Assembly: GCA_031409515.1 (NCBI GenBank)
Contig: JANNXJ010000029.1
Span: forward strand, 62,001 to 126,000
Direction of reading: 5' to 3'
Length of the DNA: 64,000 nt
Origin: SHZI01 sp031409515
GTDB lineage: Bacteria; Pseudomonadota; Gammaproteobacteria; Steroidobacterales; GCA-2729495
In this document: positions 1 to 8,548 of the stretch, one piece after another
How positions within the stretch are numbered: the first letter of the stretch is position 1
Layout of the letters: every line of letters starts with the position of its first letter
The notes under the pieces: model-generated
Told to the model about the DNA's origin: nothing
Database searches by the model: none
What the model saw: the letters and a program-made list of their open reading frames with translations, nothing else
Translations under genes and position numbers: made by a program

Positions 1-1134
1 ATTGGCGGCACCCAGCAACGCATTACGCAGAACACGACGGGCGCTATTCCCCACATCACCGTGGAGCCGCCGGAGCGGACCCCCGTCGGTGCGTGGCAGT
101 TGTCCAACCTGGGGCTGGATAAGGACACCCTCTACGTGGGGGAGGTGGTGAACCTGCCGAAGGCCCGGGAAGTGATTGAGGACTGGCGCCTGTGGCTGCC
201 GTCCCTCGATGCAGTGGACCCGGAAGTCGCGACGGTATCGCCGATCGTTACTGGCCAGGCGTTCATGAACCGGGGCTCCCGGCGCCAGTCCGTGCGGGTC
301 ACCGGCGTGATTCCGGAACGTCACAACGGCATTGTCGAGATCGAGAAGAACCTGGACGCCGGCCGTTTCATCGGCATGGTGTCCGGCGACGTCGTCCTTG
401 GCCAGAAGCTGGCCAGGGATTTCGGCCTGAAGCTCCGGGACAAGGTGCGGCTCGTGGGTCCTGAGGGGCTCACGCTGAACTTCTCGGTAGCCGGCATCTA
501 CACCACGGGTTTCGGCCAGGTGGACGATGGCCAGGTCTTCGTGACCCTGCGGGACGGGCAGTCCCTGCTGGAGCTGGGCGGTTCGATCAGCTCCTTCGGG
601 ATCAAGCTGACTGACCTCTACGACGCCGAGAACGTGGCCCGGCGGATGGTGCCTGTGTTCCCGTTCAAGGTGCAGTCCTGGGTCGTGCAGAACCCCAACC
701 TGTTTCGCACGCTGGATGCCCAGGGTCAGACCCGGGACCTGATTCTTATTATGACCACCATCGCCTCGGGTTTTGGCATCGGCAGCATCCTGGTCATGGT
801 CGTGACCAGCAAGTACCGGGAGATCGGGATCCTGAAGGCCATGGGGGCAACTCCGGGGGAGATTCAGAGCATTTTCGTGCTCGAGGGTCTGTTGCTCGCC
901 TTCATCGGCTGCCTGGTCGGGGTTCCTCTGGGCGTTCTTCTGCTCAAGGGCCTCGCCGCGATCCGCTCGGTGGGTCCCGACGGTCGCGTCGATGCGCCGT
1001 TCCTCATCGAGATCGATCCCATGCTGCTCCTCGGCGCCTCCCTCGTGGCCATGGCCACCGGGGTCGTGGCCTCCTACTTTCCGGCCCGCAAGGCCGGGCA
1101 GGTGGATCCCATGCAGGTCATCCGGGGCAGCTGA
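1..1134 (+). CDS. ABC transporter permease, FtsX/LolC-MacB family (5' partial)
   Basis: The reading frame is open from base 1, so the N-terminus, with the first membrane helix, lies outside the window. The visible part starts in the periplasmic MacB-like core domain, roughly the first 240 residues. The C-terminal FtsX domain follows, with three hydrophobic segments at about 770-850, 890-960 and 1020-1080. The cytoplasmic coupling stretch YREIGILKAMGATPGEI is typical of FtsX/LolC permeases. The stop overlaps the start of the ATPase gene (TGATG), so the two are translationally coupled. The family includes lipoprotein-release (LolCDE) and MacB/DevC exporters. The substrate cannot be told from the sequence, and the following reductase genes give no clear clue. 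Confidence 0.88.
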   Translation: MGGTQQRITQNTTGAIPHITVEPPERTPVGAWQLSNLGLDKDTLYVGEVVNLPKAREVIEDWRLWLPSLDAVDPEVATVSPIVTGQAFMNRGSRRQSVRVTGVIPERHNGIVEIEKNLDAGRFIGMVSGDVVLGQKLARDFGLKLRDKVRLVGPEGLTLNFSVAGIYTTGFGQVDDGQVFVTLRDGQSLLELGGSISSFGIKLTDLYDAENVARRMVPVFPFKVQSWVVQNPNLFRTLDAQGQTRDLILIMTTIASGFGIGSILVMVVTSKYREIGILKAMGATPGEIQSIFVLEGLLLAFIGCLVGVPLGVLLLKGLAAIRSVGPDGRVDAPFLIEIDPMLLLGASLVAMATGVVASYFPARKAGQVDPMQVIRGS

Positions 1135-1883
1135 TGGCGCAACCTGTCGTCGAGCTTGACCGCGTCGGCAAGACTTACTACAACGGCGACGTCGAGACGC
1201 CGGTGCTGTTTGATATTTCCTTCAGCATCGTGCCGGGGGAGTTCGTGGCCATCGTCGGTGGCAGCGGCTCGGGGAAGACCACTCTGCTGAATCTCATGGG
1301 TCTGCTCGACCGCCCGACGGCGGGGGTGATCCGGGTTGAGAGCCAGGAAGTGAGTCAGCTCGATGAGCTGAAGCGCGCCAAAGCCCGGCGGGACCGGCTG
1401 GGCTTCATCTTCCAGTTCCACTACCTGCTGCCGGAATTCACCGTGCTGGAAAACGCGTTGATGCCCTGCCGGATGCGCGGGCGGGAGTTTGAGAAGTCCC
1501 AGGAGCCGCGGATGCGGGAGCTGCTCAAGGCGGTCGGCCTGGAAGACAAGCTGAAGGTCCGGCCGCCCCAGTTGTCGGGGGGCCAGCAGCAGCGCGTGGC
1601 CGTCGTGCGCTCCCTGGCGAATGAGCCCGCAGTGGTTTTTGCCGACGAGCCCACGGGGAATCTCGACAGCAAGAGCGGCCGGCTGGTGTTTGACCTGATG
1701 AAGCGCCTCAGTCGGGAATCCGGCACGGCCTTCGTGATGGTGACCCACGACGATAACTTCGCGCTGGAGGCCGACCGGGTGATCCGCATCCGGGACGGGC
1801 GGCTGGTAGGAGCGCCTTTAGGCGCGATCCCCTCCCCGGAGAGACTCGGGGACTCGATTCTCCGGGGAGGGGATCGCGCCTGA
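1134..1883 (+). CDS. ABC transporter ATP-binding protein, LolD/MacB type
   Basis: This is the ATPase partner of the preceding permease. It shows Walker A (GGSGSGKTT, about residues 41-49), the signature LSGGQQQR, Walker B with FADEPTGNLDS, and the H-loop in MVTHD. These are the hallmarks of the LolD/MacB/FtsE branch that powers FtsX-type permeases from the cytoplasmic face. The start ATG overlaps the permease stop. The last 25 or so residues after RIRDGRLV do not look like ATPase sequence. They are encoded by two opposed GTAG-type REP palindromes, and the stop codon lies in the second one. The native C-terminus was therefore probably about residue 224. Confidence 0.9.
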   Translation: MAQPVVELDRVGKTYYNGDVETPVLFDISFSIVPGEFVAIVGGSGSGKTTLLNLMGLLDRPTAGVIRVESQEVSQLDELKRAKARRDRLGFIFQFHYLLPEFTVLENALMPCRMRGREFEKSQEPRMRELLKAVGLEDKLKVRPPQLSGGQQQRVAVVRSLANEPAVVFADEPTGNLDSKSGRLVFDLMKRLSRESGTAFVMVTHDDNFALEADRVIRIRDGRLVGAPLGAIPSPERLGDSILRGGDRA

Positions 1884-1895
1884 AGGCGCTCCTAC
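1806..1895. repeat. REP pair (GTAG family), head-to-head hairpin
   Basis: A plus-oriented copy, GTAGGAGCGCC…GGCGCGATCCCC, starts at 1806. Its reverse complement occupies 1871-1895. The inner flanks (CTCCCCGGAGA and TCTCCGGGGAG) also pair, so the unit can fold into one long hairpin. It covers the 3' end and stop codon of the ATPase gene. Pairs like this are known as BIME-type arrangements of REP elements. Confidence 0.9.
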
Positions 1896-1922
1896 CGGTC
1901 TAAAAGGCGGAGAATAGCCGTC

Positions 1923-2906
1923 ATGCTTTTGCCCGAACACGATTTCGTCAAACCGCCCACGCTGGCAGAGGGTCTCGCTGTGCTCCGGGACGCTCCCGGT
2001 GACGTGCGGTTGCTGGGGGGCGGGACTGATGTGGTCTTCAATATGCGCTGCCGGCTGCTGACGCCGGATACCCTCCTCAGCCTGAAGGATCTCCCCGAGC
2101 TGCAGGGTATTGCCGTCCTACCGGATGGCAGCGTGCAACTCGGTGCCGCCTGCCGGCTGACGGATCTCGTGGCTGCAACCGTGCTCACCGCGCGCTACCC
2201 GGCGCTGGTCAAGGCCTTTCGGGCGGTCGCGTCCCGGCACGTGCGGAATCTGGCGACCCTCGGGGGCAATCTCTGTCTCGACACCCGGTGCTGGTTTACG
2301 AACCAGACGAAGGAGTGGCGCGATGCCAAGGGCCCCTGTCTCAAGACCGGGAAGGACGTCTGCCACGCCATTGCGGGCGCGCCCGTGTGCGTGGCACTGA
2401 ATAACGCGGACTCGCCCCCGGCACTGATCGCTCTGAATGCCACCGTGACCCTGGCCAGCAGCCGGGGCGAACGCAGGATGCTTCTGCAGGACTTCTACCG
2501 GGAAGACGGCATCCGGCACACGGCCCGGGAACCCGACGAGATCCTGACCAGCGTCACGATCCCGCCCACCACCGACCGGCTGGTCTTCCTGAAGGAAACT
2601 GCCCGGCAGGGCATGGATTTTTCCTACGGTGCCATCGCGGTGCGGGCCGATGGCTCCGGCGCCACTGCCAGCCGGCTGCGCATCGTTCTCGGTTCGCTCA
2701 CGACCGCTCCGCGACTGCTGGCCGGCGCGGCGGAACGTCTGGCGGTTCTCGGGCTTGGCGATGACGGGCTGGACGCGGCGTGCGCCACCCTGCGGGATGA
2801 GCTCGGCCCGCTCACCAATCTTTATTCGCCGGCCGCCTACAAGCGGGAGCTGGCCCGGATCCTGCTGCGCAAGGCGGTCCTTGAACTGAGGGAGATGCAG
2901 GCATGA
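1923..2906 (+). CDS. FAD-binding subunit of a molybdenum hydroxylase, 4-hydroxybenzoyl-CoA reductase beta-like
   Basis: 327 residues with the CO dehydrogenase flavoprotein fold: an N-terminal FAD domain (LLGGGTDVVFNMR, about 37-49; ATLGGNL near residue 114) and a C-terminal domain. It transfers electrons between the [2Fe-2S] subunit and, by analogy, a further cluster. A loop contains Cys123, Cys139, Cys147 and Cys156. The spacing (16, 8 and 9 residues) equals that of the [4Fe-4S] ligands I recall for the Thauera HcrB subunit, and is absent from ordinary xanthine dehydrogenases. The stop overlaps the next gene's start by 4 bp. The substrate is not proven by sequence. Confidence 0.82.
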   Translation: MLLPEHDFVKPPTLAEGLAVLRDAPGDVRLLGGGTDVVFNMRCRLLTPDTLLSLKDLPELQGIAVLPDGSVQLGAACRLTDLVAATVLTARYPALVKAFRAVASRHVRNLATLGGNLCLDTRCWFTNQTKEWRDAKGPCLKTGKDVCHAIAGAPVCVALNNADSPPALIALNATVTLASSRGERRMLLQDFYREDGIRHTAREPDEILTSVTIPPTTDRLVFLKETARQGMDFSYGAIAVRADGSGATASRLRIVLGSLTTAPRLLAGAAERLAVLGLGDDGLDAACATLRDELGPLTNLYSPAAYKRELARILLRKAVLELREMQA

Positions 2907-3382
2907 AGAAGGGTTTCATCACGCTCCACGTCAATGGCGATGCCCACGAGGTCCTCGTGAGCTCCCAGCACACGCTGCTCGATGTCCTGCGGGGCACGCT
3001 GAAGCTCATGGGTACCAAGGAGGGATGCACCACGGGCTCCTGCGGGGTCTGCACGGTCAACAATGGGCGAGGCGAAGCGGTGCTGTCCTGTCTGACGCCG
3101 GCGTTGGAGTGGGCCGACCAGTCGATCACCACCATCGAAGGCCTGGAAAAAAACGGCTGTCTCGCGCCCATCCAGCAGGCTTTCGTGGAGTACCACGCCG
3201 TGCAGTGCGGCTTTTGTACGCCGGGAGTCATCATGTCGGCCCAGGCGGTGCTGAACCTGACGCCTGCCCCCACGGAAGAGGACATCAACGATGGCCTGGC
3301 CGGCGTGATCTGCCGCTGCACCGGCCATATCAAGGTGAAGGAAGCGATCCGGCACGTGGGCGAGTTCGGCACCGCACCCTGA
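2903..3382 (+). CDS. [2Fe-2S] subunit of the molybdenum hydroxylase (HcrC/HbaB-like)
   Basis: 159 residues. The N-terminal plant-type ferredoxin domain has GCTTGSCGVCTV and the distal cysteine in AVLSCLTP. The C-terminal four-helix [2Fe-2S] domain has QCGFCTPG and CRCTGH. All eight cluster cysteines of the family are present. It relays electrons between the molybdopterin subunit encoded next and the flavoprotein encoded before. It overlaps the upstream gene by 4 bp and is followed after 10 bp by the large-subunit gene, so the three form one operon. Confidence 0.92.
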   Translation: MKKGFITLHVNGDAHEVLVSSQHTLLDVLRGTLKLMGTKEGCTTGSCGVCTVNNGRGEAVLSCLTPALEWADQSITTIEGLEKNGCLAPIQQAFVEYHAVQCGFCTPGVIMSAQAVLNLTPAPTEEDINDGLAGVICRCTGHIKVKEAIRHVGEFGTAP

Positions 3383-3392
3383 GGAGTACGGC

Positions 3393-5663
3393 ATGAGCAA
3401 GCCTGAAGACCTCAGCGTTATCGGCCGCCGCCAGCCGCGGCTTGACGGCTTCGAGAAGGTGTCGGGCCGGTCGGTCTTTACCGACGACATCGTCCTGCCG
3501 GGGATGCTCCATGGCCGGATCCTGCGCAGCCCCCACGCGCGGGCACGCATCATCCGTATCGACGTCTCGAAGGCGCGGGCCCTGCCAGGGGTCAAGGCCG
3601 TGGTGTCGAACGTCGACGCGCCGGACATGCTGTTCTCCGAGAAGCAGCCCCTGCTGGCAAAGGGCTTCGTGCACTACGTGGGCGAGGAAGTGGCCGCCGT
3701 CGCCGCTACCGACCCCCTGATTGCCGAGGCAGCGCTGGACCTCATCGAGGTCGAGTACGAGGTGCTGCCGGCGGTGACGTCCCTGCGCCGGGCCCAGCAA
3801 CCGGATGCCCCCCAGCTCCACGAGTGGGCCGCCGGCAACGTGGCCCTCACCCATGAAAAAGATTTCGGCGATCCGGACGCCGCCTTTGCCGCCAGCGATC
3901 TCGTCATCACCGATGAGTTCCGTTCCCCCGTCCAGCACAACACGCTGGCCGAGCTGCACGTGGCGCTGGCTGACTTCACCAATCCCGACAAGCTGCACAT
4001 GTGGACCCCGACCCAGGGTGCGCCCATGTACCAGATGGCGCTGGCCAGGGCGTTCGGTCTGGAGACCAGCCAGGTGCGCATCGTCTACGGCAATGTGGGC
4101 GGTGCCTTTACCGGGCGGGGGCGGGCGAAGCCCCACCATTTCATCGCAGCGCTCCTGTCTCGCGTCGCTGGCAAGCCCGTCAAGATCAAGGCCACCGGCG
4201 ATGAAGAATTCATCATGTTCCGGGGTTCCGGCGAAACCCAGTACCGCTTCCGCACGGGCGTTACCCGGGACGGCAAGATCAGGGCTCTCGAGGCGGACGT
4301 GACCTTCGATGCGGGGGCCCACGCCGAGTGGGCCATGATCCTCTGGCTCCCGGCGCCCTACCTGAACTGGCTCTACAAGGTCGACGCCGTGCGCTACCGG
4401 GGTCGCTTCGTCTACACCAGCACCGTGCCCAAGGGCTCCCACCACGGGGGCATTTTTGGCCGGCTGTCGGCGGGCTGGATGCAGCACCTGAATCACGTCG
4501 CCGAAGAGCTCGGCATGGACCCCGCGGAGTTTCACCGGAAGAACGCCATCGACCCGGGACATCACGCCCTGGATGGCAGTGACTTCGCCTCCTGCGGACT
4601 GAAGGAGTGCATCGACCGGGTGGTGGAGCGCTCCGGCTGGAAAGCCAAGTACGGCAAGCTGCCGCCCTACCGGGGCATCGGCATCGGCATCGGCGCCCAG
4701 GCGTCCGGTGGCAAGAATGCCGCCAACGATACCTCGGCGGCGATGCTCAGGGTCGCCGACGACGGCGTCGTGACCCTCTATACCGGTATCCCGGACATGG
4801 GGCAGGGCTCCCACACGGTGATGGCAATGATTGCCGCTGAAGTCCTCGGTGTGGAGCCCGAGGATATCCGCATCGTCGGCGGGGACTCGGACATCACGCC
4901 CTTCGACTGGGGCGCGTTTTCCCAGCGGGGCACCTTCACGACGGGGAACGCGGTGAAACTTGCGGCGGAGGACGCCCGCGCCCAGCTGGCCGGGATCGTC
5001 GGTCCCCTGCTCGGCGTTGCCCCTACGGACCTGGAGTTTGCCCACCGGCGCGTGTGGGTGCGAGGTTCAACGCCCGATGCCACCGGCAGATCTTTCAGTT
5101 TCCGCGAGGCCATCGGCAAGGCGTTCAATGGTGTCCAGGGCCTGGCCATCATGGGTCGCGGGTCCTTCAACTCGCCGCGCCCGTCCGGGTCACTGGCCTA
5201 TTCCTTCGGAGCCCAGGTGGCCGAGGTGGAGGTGGACCCCGAGTCCGGCGCTGTGAAGGTGATCAAGGTGACGGCTGCCCACGACCTCGGCCGCGCGCTG
5301 AATCCGCTGGCCGTGGAGGGTCAGCTGGACGGCCAGGTCTTCTCCGGGATGAGCCAGGTACTTTATGAAGAGTGCCGGATGGACGGCGGCCAGATCCTCA
5401 ACCCGTCCCGTCTCGAGTACAAGCTGCCCCGTACTTATGAGTTGCCCGAGGTGGAGTACATCCTGGTGGAGACCATCGATCCCTACGGGCCCTTCGGGGC
5501 CAAGGAAGTGGGCGAGGGGCCGATTGTGGTGACGATGGCTGCCGTGGCGAATGCCGTCGCGAATGCGGTCGGCGAGATGCTGCCCCAGATTCCGATGACG
5601 CCCTGGCGGCTGCTGCGCGTGATTCGCCACCGGCGGAACCACGGGCTGGGCCCTGGGGACTGA
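3393..5663 (+). CDS. Molybdopterin-binding catalytic subunit of a xanthine dehydrogenase-family enzyme (HcrA/HbaC-like)
   Basis: 756 residues, normal for the family. The aldehyde oxidase/xanthine dehydrogenase a/b hammerhead domain lies at about 20-130 and the Mo-cofactor-binding domains follow. GGAFTGRGRAKPHH and GIPDMGQGSHTVMA are cofactor-binding segments. The C-terminal GAKEVGEGP carries the probable active-site glutamate (Glu708). A GAGGAG-like ribosome site precedes the ATG. With the two preceding genes it makes an alpha-beta-gamma enzyme. The [4Fe-4S] loop in the FAD subunit points to 4-hydroxybenzoyl-CoA reductase or a relative acting on aromatic CoA thioesters. No benzoyl-CoA pathway gene is nearby, so the substrate stays open. 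Confidence 0.85.
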   Translation: MSKPEDLSVIGRRQPRLDGFEKVSGRSVFTDDIVLPGMLHGRILRSPHARARIIRIDVSKARALPGVKAVVSNVDAPDMLFSEKQPLLAKGFVHYVGEEVAAVAATDPLIAEAALDLIEVEYEVLPAVTSLRRAQQPDAPQLHEWAAGNVALTHEKDFGDPDAAFAASDLVITDEFRSPVQHNTLAELHVALADFTNPDKLHMWTPTQGAPMYQMALARAFGLETSQVRIVYGNVGGAFTGRGRAKPHHFIAALLSRVAGKPVKIKATGDEEFIMFRGSGETQYRFRTGVTRDGKIRALEADVTFDAGAHAEWAMILWLPAPYLNWLYKVDAVRYRGRFVYTSTVPKGSHHGGIFGRLSAGWMQHLNHVAEELGMDPAEFHRKNAIDPGHHALDGSDFASCGLKECIDRVVERSGWKAKYGKLPPYRGIGIGIGAQASGGKNAANDTSAAMLRVADDGVVTLYTGIPDMGQGSHTVMAMIAAEVLGVEPEDIRIVGGDSDITPFDWGAFSQRGTFTTGNAVKLAAEDARAQLAGIVGPLLGVAPTDLEFAHRRVWVRGSTPDATGRSFSFREAIGKAFNGVQGLAIMGRGSFNSPRPSGSLAYSFGAQVAEVEVDPESGAVKVIKVTAAHDLGRALNPLAVEGQLDGQVFSGMSQVLYEECRMDGGQILNPSRLEYKLPRTYELPEVEYILVETIDPYGPFGAKEVGEGPIVVTMAAVANAVANAVGEMLPQIPMTPWRLLRVIRHRRNHGLGPGD

Positions 5664-5672
5664 GCCTCGCCG

Positions 5673-6152
5673 TCAGTTCAGGAAAAACTTCAGTGCTGCG
5701 ATCGTCAGTCCGAAGCCGACGAACAGCATGGAACCGAGCTGGACGATCAGCCGGCTGGACAGCAGCTCCATCTCCTTGCGGATCAGAACATTGTCCTGGC
5801 GCAGGGCTGCGATATCTGTCTTGACACCGGCCAGTTCGTCGCGGGACGCCAGGCTGGAGATCAACTCCTGCCGGAGCATCTGCAGGTCGGTTTTCAGTTC
5901 CTGCCGCAGCATCTGCAGGCCTGTTTTGAATTCCTGCCGCAGCATCTGCAGCTCCGCCTTCGTGGCGTTCTGCATCGTCTGCAGGTCTGCTTTGGTCGCG
6001 CCCTGCAAAATCTGCAGGTCCGTTTTCGTCGCGATCGTGGTGCCCATATCCCGCTCCATCGCATCGACGACAGCCCGGGCCTTGTCGTTGGGGACGTCGA
6101 TACTTACCAGAGCATCATACAGTGAGTACAGGTAGTCCACGGTGTGCCTCAT
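5673..6152 (-). CDS. DUF1640-like coiled-coil protein with C-terminal membrane anchor
   Basis: 159 residues. Residues 46-100 consist of five consecutive 11-residue units with Leu-Gln at the start of each (LQILQGATKAD, LQTMQNATKAE, LQMLRQEFKTG, LQMLRQELKTD, LQMLRQELISS), a hendecad coiled coil. More coiled coil follows, then one hydrophobic C-terminal helix (SMLFVGFGLTIAALKFFLN). This layout matches the CCDC90/DUF1640 family, some of whose mitochondrial members regulate ion uptake. The bacterial role is not known. The gene is convergent with the reductase operon, with only 9 bp between them. Confidence 0.7.
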   Translation of the reverse strand: MRHTVDYLYSLYDALVSIDVPNDKARAVVDAMERDMGTTIATKTDLQILQGATKADLQTMQNATKAELQMLRQEFKTGLQMLRQELKTDLQMLRQELISSLASRDELAGVKTDIAALRQDNVLIRKEMELLSSRLIVQLGSMLFVGFGLTIAALKFFLN

Positions 6153-6227
6153 CGGGTGCGCCGGTCTGGCAGATCACGGGACGATAACAACGCGAAATTG
6201 CCGAGGACAGCAACAAATCCCGGCGGT

Positions 6228-7019
6228 TCAACCAGTTTTGGGCTTCGTGGCTATGCGCGCCACCAGGAACCCACCCCCCAGCAACGCCACCAGAGCAATC
6301 CGGCCGAGGTCCCCGATCCCACCCTGAGCAAACGGCCCGAAGTGCCAGAGAGCAAGGGCGATCGCGAGATTGGTCAGCGTGTGGGCCAGCAGCGGTGGCC
6401 AGAGTGAGCCCGATACCGAGCGCAACCAGCCGAGGCCTGCCAGCGCGACAAAGTAGCCCAGCCACTGGGCCGCCAGGTCGGGCCCCCAGCGATGGGCCGC
6501 GGTGTTGAGGGCCGCGATGAGGATGATGGCGGGCCAGGGTCCCCACAGCGGTTCCAGGCGCGACTGCAGGAGTCCCCGGAACGCGACTTCTGCCAGTACC
6601 GCCGGCGTCACGGACAACAGCACCGCATAGCTGAACTGGAAAAGACGGCTGGTACCCGCAGGACCGGTCTCGGCAGCGAGGGTCATGCCGGCCAGTGAAC
6701 CCTGGAGGACGCAGGCGGCAACGCCCACCAGCGCAATTCCCAGAGTCATCGCCGTGATGCTGGCCCTGCTACGTTTCGGTCGCCGGGTCGTCGTCTCTGG
6801 GGGCCGGAGCCCGATTCTGTAGCGCCGCTCAGTCAGGGCAGTAACGCCGACGAGCAGGGCGAGCAGGGGCAGGGGGAACCAGACGACTTGCGGTGAGACG
6901 GCCGCGTTGGCGAGCACCAGGCCGATGCACAGGCCCATCGTCGCCAGGAAAAATGCGAGACTCCCGGCCAGAGTGGCGACGAGAGTGGCGACGGCGGTCA
7001 TGCGGCCAGTCATGGACAT
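6228..7019 (-). CDS. CPBP-family intramembrane protease-like protein
   Basis: 263 residues, about eight hydrophobic helices. The three CPBP (Rce1/CaaX protease-like) motifs are recognisable. Motif 1 reads AEVAFRG instead of EExxFRG, so the first glutamate, thought to be the catalytic base, is alanine. Motif 2 keeps only its histidine (NTAAHRW). Motif 3 is intact (HTLTN). It may therefore be a non-proteolytic member or have altered chemistry. The start at 7019 is chosen because two in-frame ATGs lie there; an ATG a few codons in is also possible. It is divergent from the following symporter gene. Confidence 0.7.
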   Translation of the reverse strand: MSMTGRMTAVATLVATLAGSLAFFLATMGLCIGLVLANAAVSPQVVWFPLPLLALLVGVTALTERRYRIGLRPPETTTRRPKRSRASITAMTLGIALVGVAACVLQGSLAGMTLAAETGPAGTSRLFQFSYAVLLSVTPAVLAEVAFRGLLQSRLEPLWGPWPAIILIAALNTAAHRWGPDLAAQWLGYFVALAGLGWLRSVSGSLWPPLLAHTLTNLAIALALWHFGPFAQGGIGDLGRIALVALLGGGFLVARIATKPKTG

Positions 7020-7054
7020 GTGGCCAGTGAGTTACAGGACGTCAGGATCCTAGC

Positions 7055-8413
7055 ATGCGAGTTCCAGCGCGTATCGCCGCCTTCTGGGGTCTCGGGGCCT
7101 TCGCCACGACGACCATGCTGAACGGCGTGTCCATCGTCCTGCTCTACTTCCTCGTCACCTTCGTCAAGCTGGAGCCGGTCGTGGCTGGCGGCCTGCTCTT
7201 TGCGTCGAAGGTCTTCGACGGACTCATCGATCCGCCCATCGGCCTGCTGAGCGACCGCACGGAGAGCCGCCTCGGGCGCCGCCGGCCCTGGATGCTCGGT
7301 GCCTCGTTCTTCTGCGGGCTGTCCTTCGCGCTGCTGTTCAACGTGCCCGCGACGGCCACCCAGAACGGCGTGTACCTGTTTCTCGGCGGGTGGCTCTTCG
7401 TTTACACAGTGGCCTACGCGGTCTTCACCGTCCCCTACATGGCGATGCCGGGCGAGATGACGGACGACTACCACGAGCGCTCCCGCCTCATGTCCTGGCG
7501 CACCGTCTTCATGACCTTTGGCAATCTGATGGGCGCCGCGGTGCCACCCCTTCTCGTGTCTGCTCTGGGCGGTGACCGGCCGGCCTATGGCCAGATGGGC
7601 ATCCTCGTTGGCGTTGTGATTTTCGTGGCCATGGTCCTGACGGTCATCGGGACCGCTGGCGCCCGGCAGCGGCCCCGGGACCCGGCTCCCCTGTCCCTGC
7701 TGGACAACTTCCGGCAGCTGCGCCGGAACACGCCACTGCTCGTGCTGATGGGGACGAAGATCCTGCTCTACGCAGGGCTCGCGGCCTTTACGGCCGTGTT
7801 GCTGTTCTTTTTCTCCAGCATTCTCAAGAAAAGCTCCGCGGCGGTGGGCGCGTATTTCGGCGTGTTTTCCCTGGCCACCGTCCTGTTCACCCCCGTGCAG
7901 CTCTGGGTGGGGCGGCACTTCGAGAAGCGCCGCGCTTACCTGGTGTGCATGGGGGCCTACGCCCTCGGCATGCTGTCCTGGCTGCTGGCCACGCCGACAG
8001 AACCCGACCTCGTGCTCTACGCCCGCGGCCTGTGGCTCGGCGCGTTCAATGCGGGCCTGTTTCTGTTTGGTTACTCCATGCTGGTGGACACCTACGCCTG
8101 GGACCACCAGGTCACAGGGCTGCGGCGGGAAGGGTTCCTGGCAGCCGCCATCAGCTTTGTCGAGAAGTTTTCCCTCGCCATCGGGCCGCTGGCCATCGGT
8201 GCACTGCTGTCCGGCATGGGCTTCGACAAGAGCCTGGCGCCCACCGCGGATCAGTCCGCGGGGGCCCGACAGGCGATGGTGATCGGCTTCGTCTGGATCC
8301 CGGTGACTACCCAAATGCTGGCCATGGTGCTGCTCTACTGGTACCGGCTGGAGCCTGGGGTGGTACCGGCTGGAGCCGGGGGATCTCGGGGCGGGCTCCG
8401 GATCCAGCCCTGA
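7055..8413 (+). CDS. MFS transporter of the GPH (MelB-like glycoside/cation symporter) family
   Basis: 452 residues with about twelve membrane helices. The N-terminal segment DGLIDPPIGLLSDRTESRLGR is the GPH signature, with the Asp residues that bind cation and sugar in MelB. The cytoplasmic loop R-x-G-R-R-R-P-W follows. It would bring a sugar or related solute across the inner membrane with a cation. The gene is single and divergent from the CPBP gene. The last 25 residues derive from a short tandem duplication of TGGTACCGGCTGGAGCC (about 8339-8380) and are probably dispensable. The substrate cannot be inferred. Confidence 0.85.
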   Translation: MRVPARIAAFWGLGAFATTTMLNGVSIVLLYFLVTFVKLEPVVAGGLLFASKVFDGLIDPPIGLLSDRTESRLGRRRPWMLGASFFCGLSFALLFNVPATATQNGVYLFLGGWLFVYTVAYAVFTVPYMAMPGEMTDDYHERSRLMSWRTVFMTFGNLMGAAVPPLLVSALGGDRPAYGQMGILVGVVIFVAMVLTVIGTAGARQRPRDPAPLSLLDNFRQLRRNTPLLVLMGTKILLYAGLAAFTAVLLFFFSSILKKSSAAVGAYFGVFSLATVLFTPVQLWVGRHFEKRRAYLVCMGAYALGMLSWLLATPTEPDLVLYARGLWLGAFNAGLFLFGYSMLVDTYAWDHQVTGLRREGFLAAAISFVEKFSLAIGPLAIGALLSGMGFDKSLAPTADQSAGARQAMVIGFVWIPVTTQMLAMVLLYWYRLEPGVVPAGAGGSRGGLRIQP

Positions 8414-8548
8414 CACGGGCATGACCGCGACGCGGCGGCCGACGGACGGTCCGGGTGAGGGTATTCCGCCGGACCGCCGTCGCTAGTACACTCGCAGGCA
8501 TCGATCGGGGGCCGTCAATTGACGGCGGGCTTTCTAGGGGAGTTTTTC

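Noticed and set aside
3330..5045. Long open frame (571 codons) antisense to the molybdopterin subunit
   Set aside because: It has no family likeness, is Arg/Gly/His-rich as expected from the antisense of a GC-rich gene, and lies under a gene with strong motifs.
8339..8380. Tandem duplication at the 3' end of the GPH symporter gene
   Set aside because: Real but short; it only lengthens the cytoplasmic tail and there is no sign of wider meaning.
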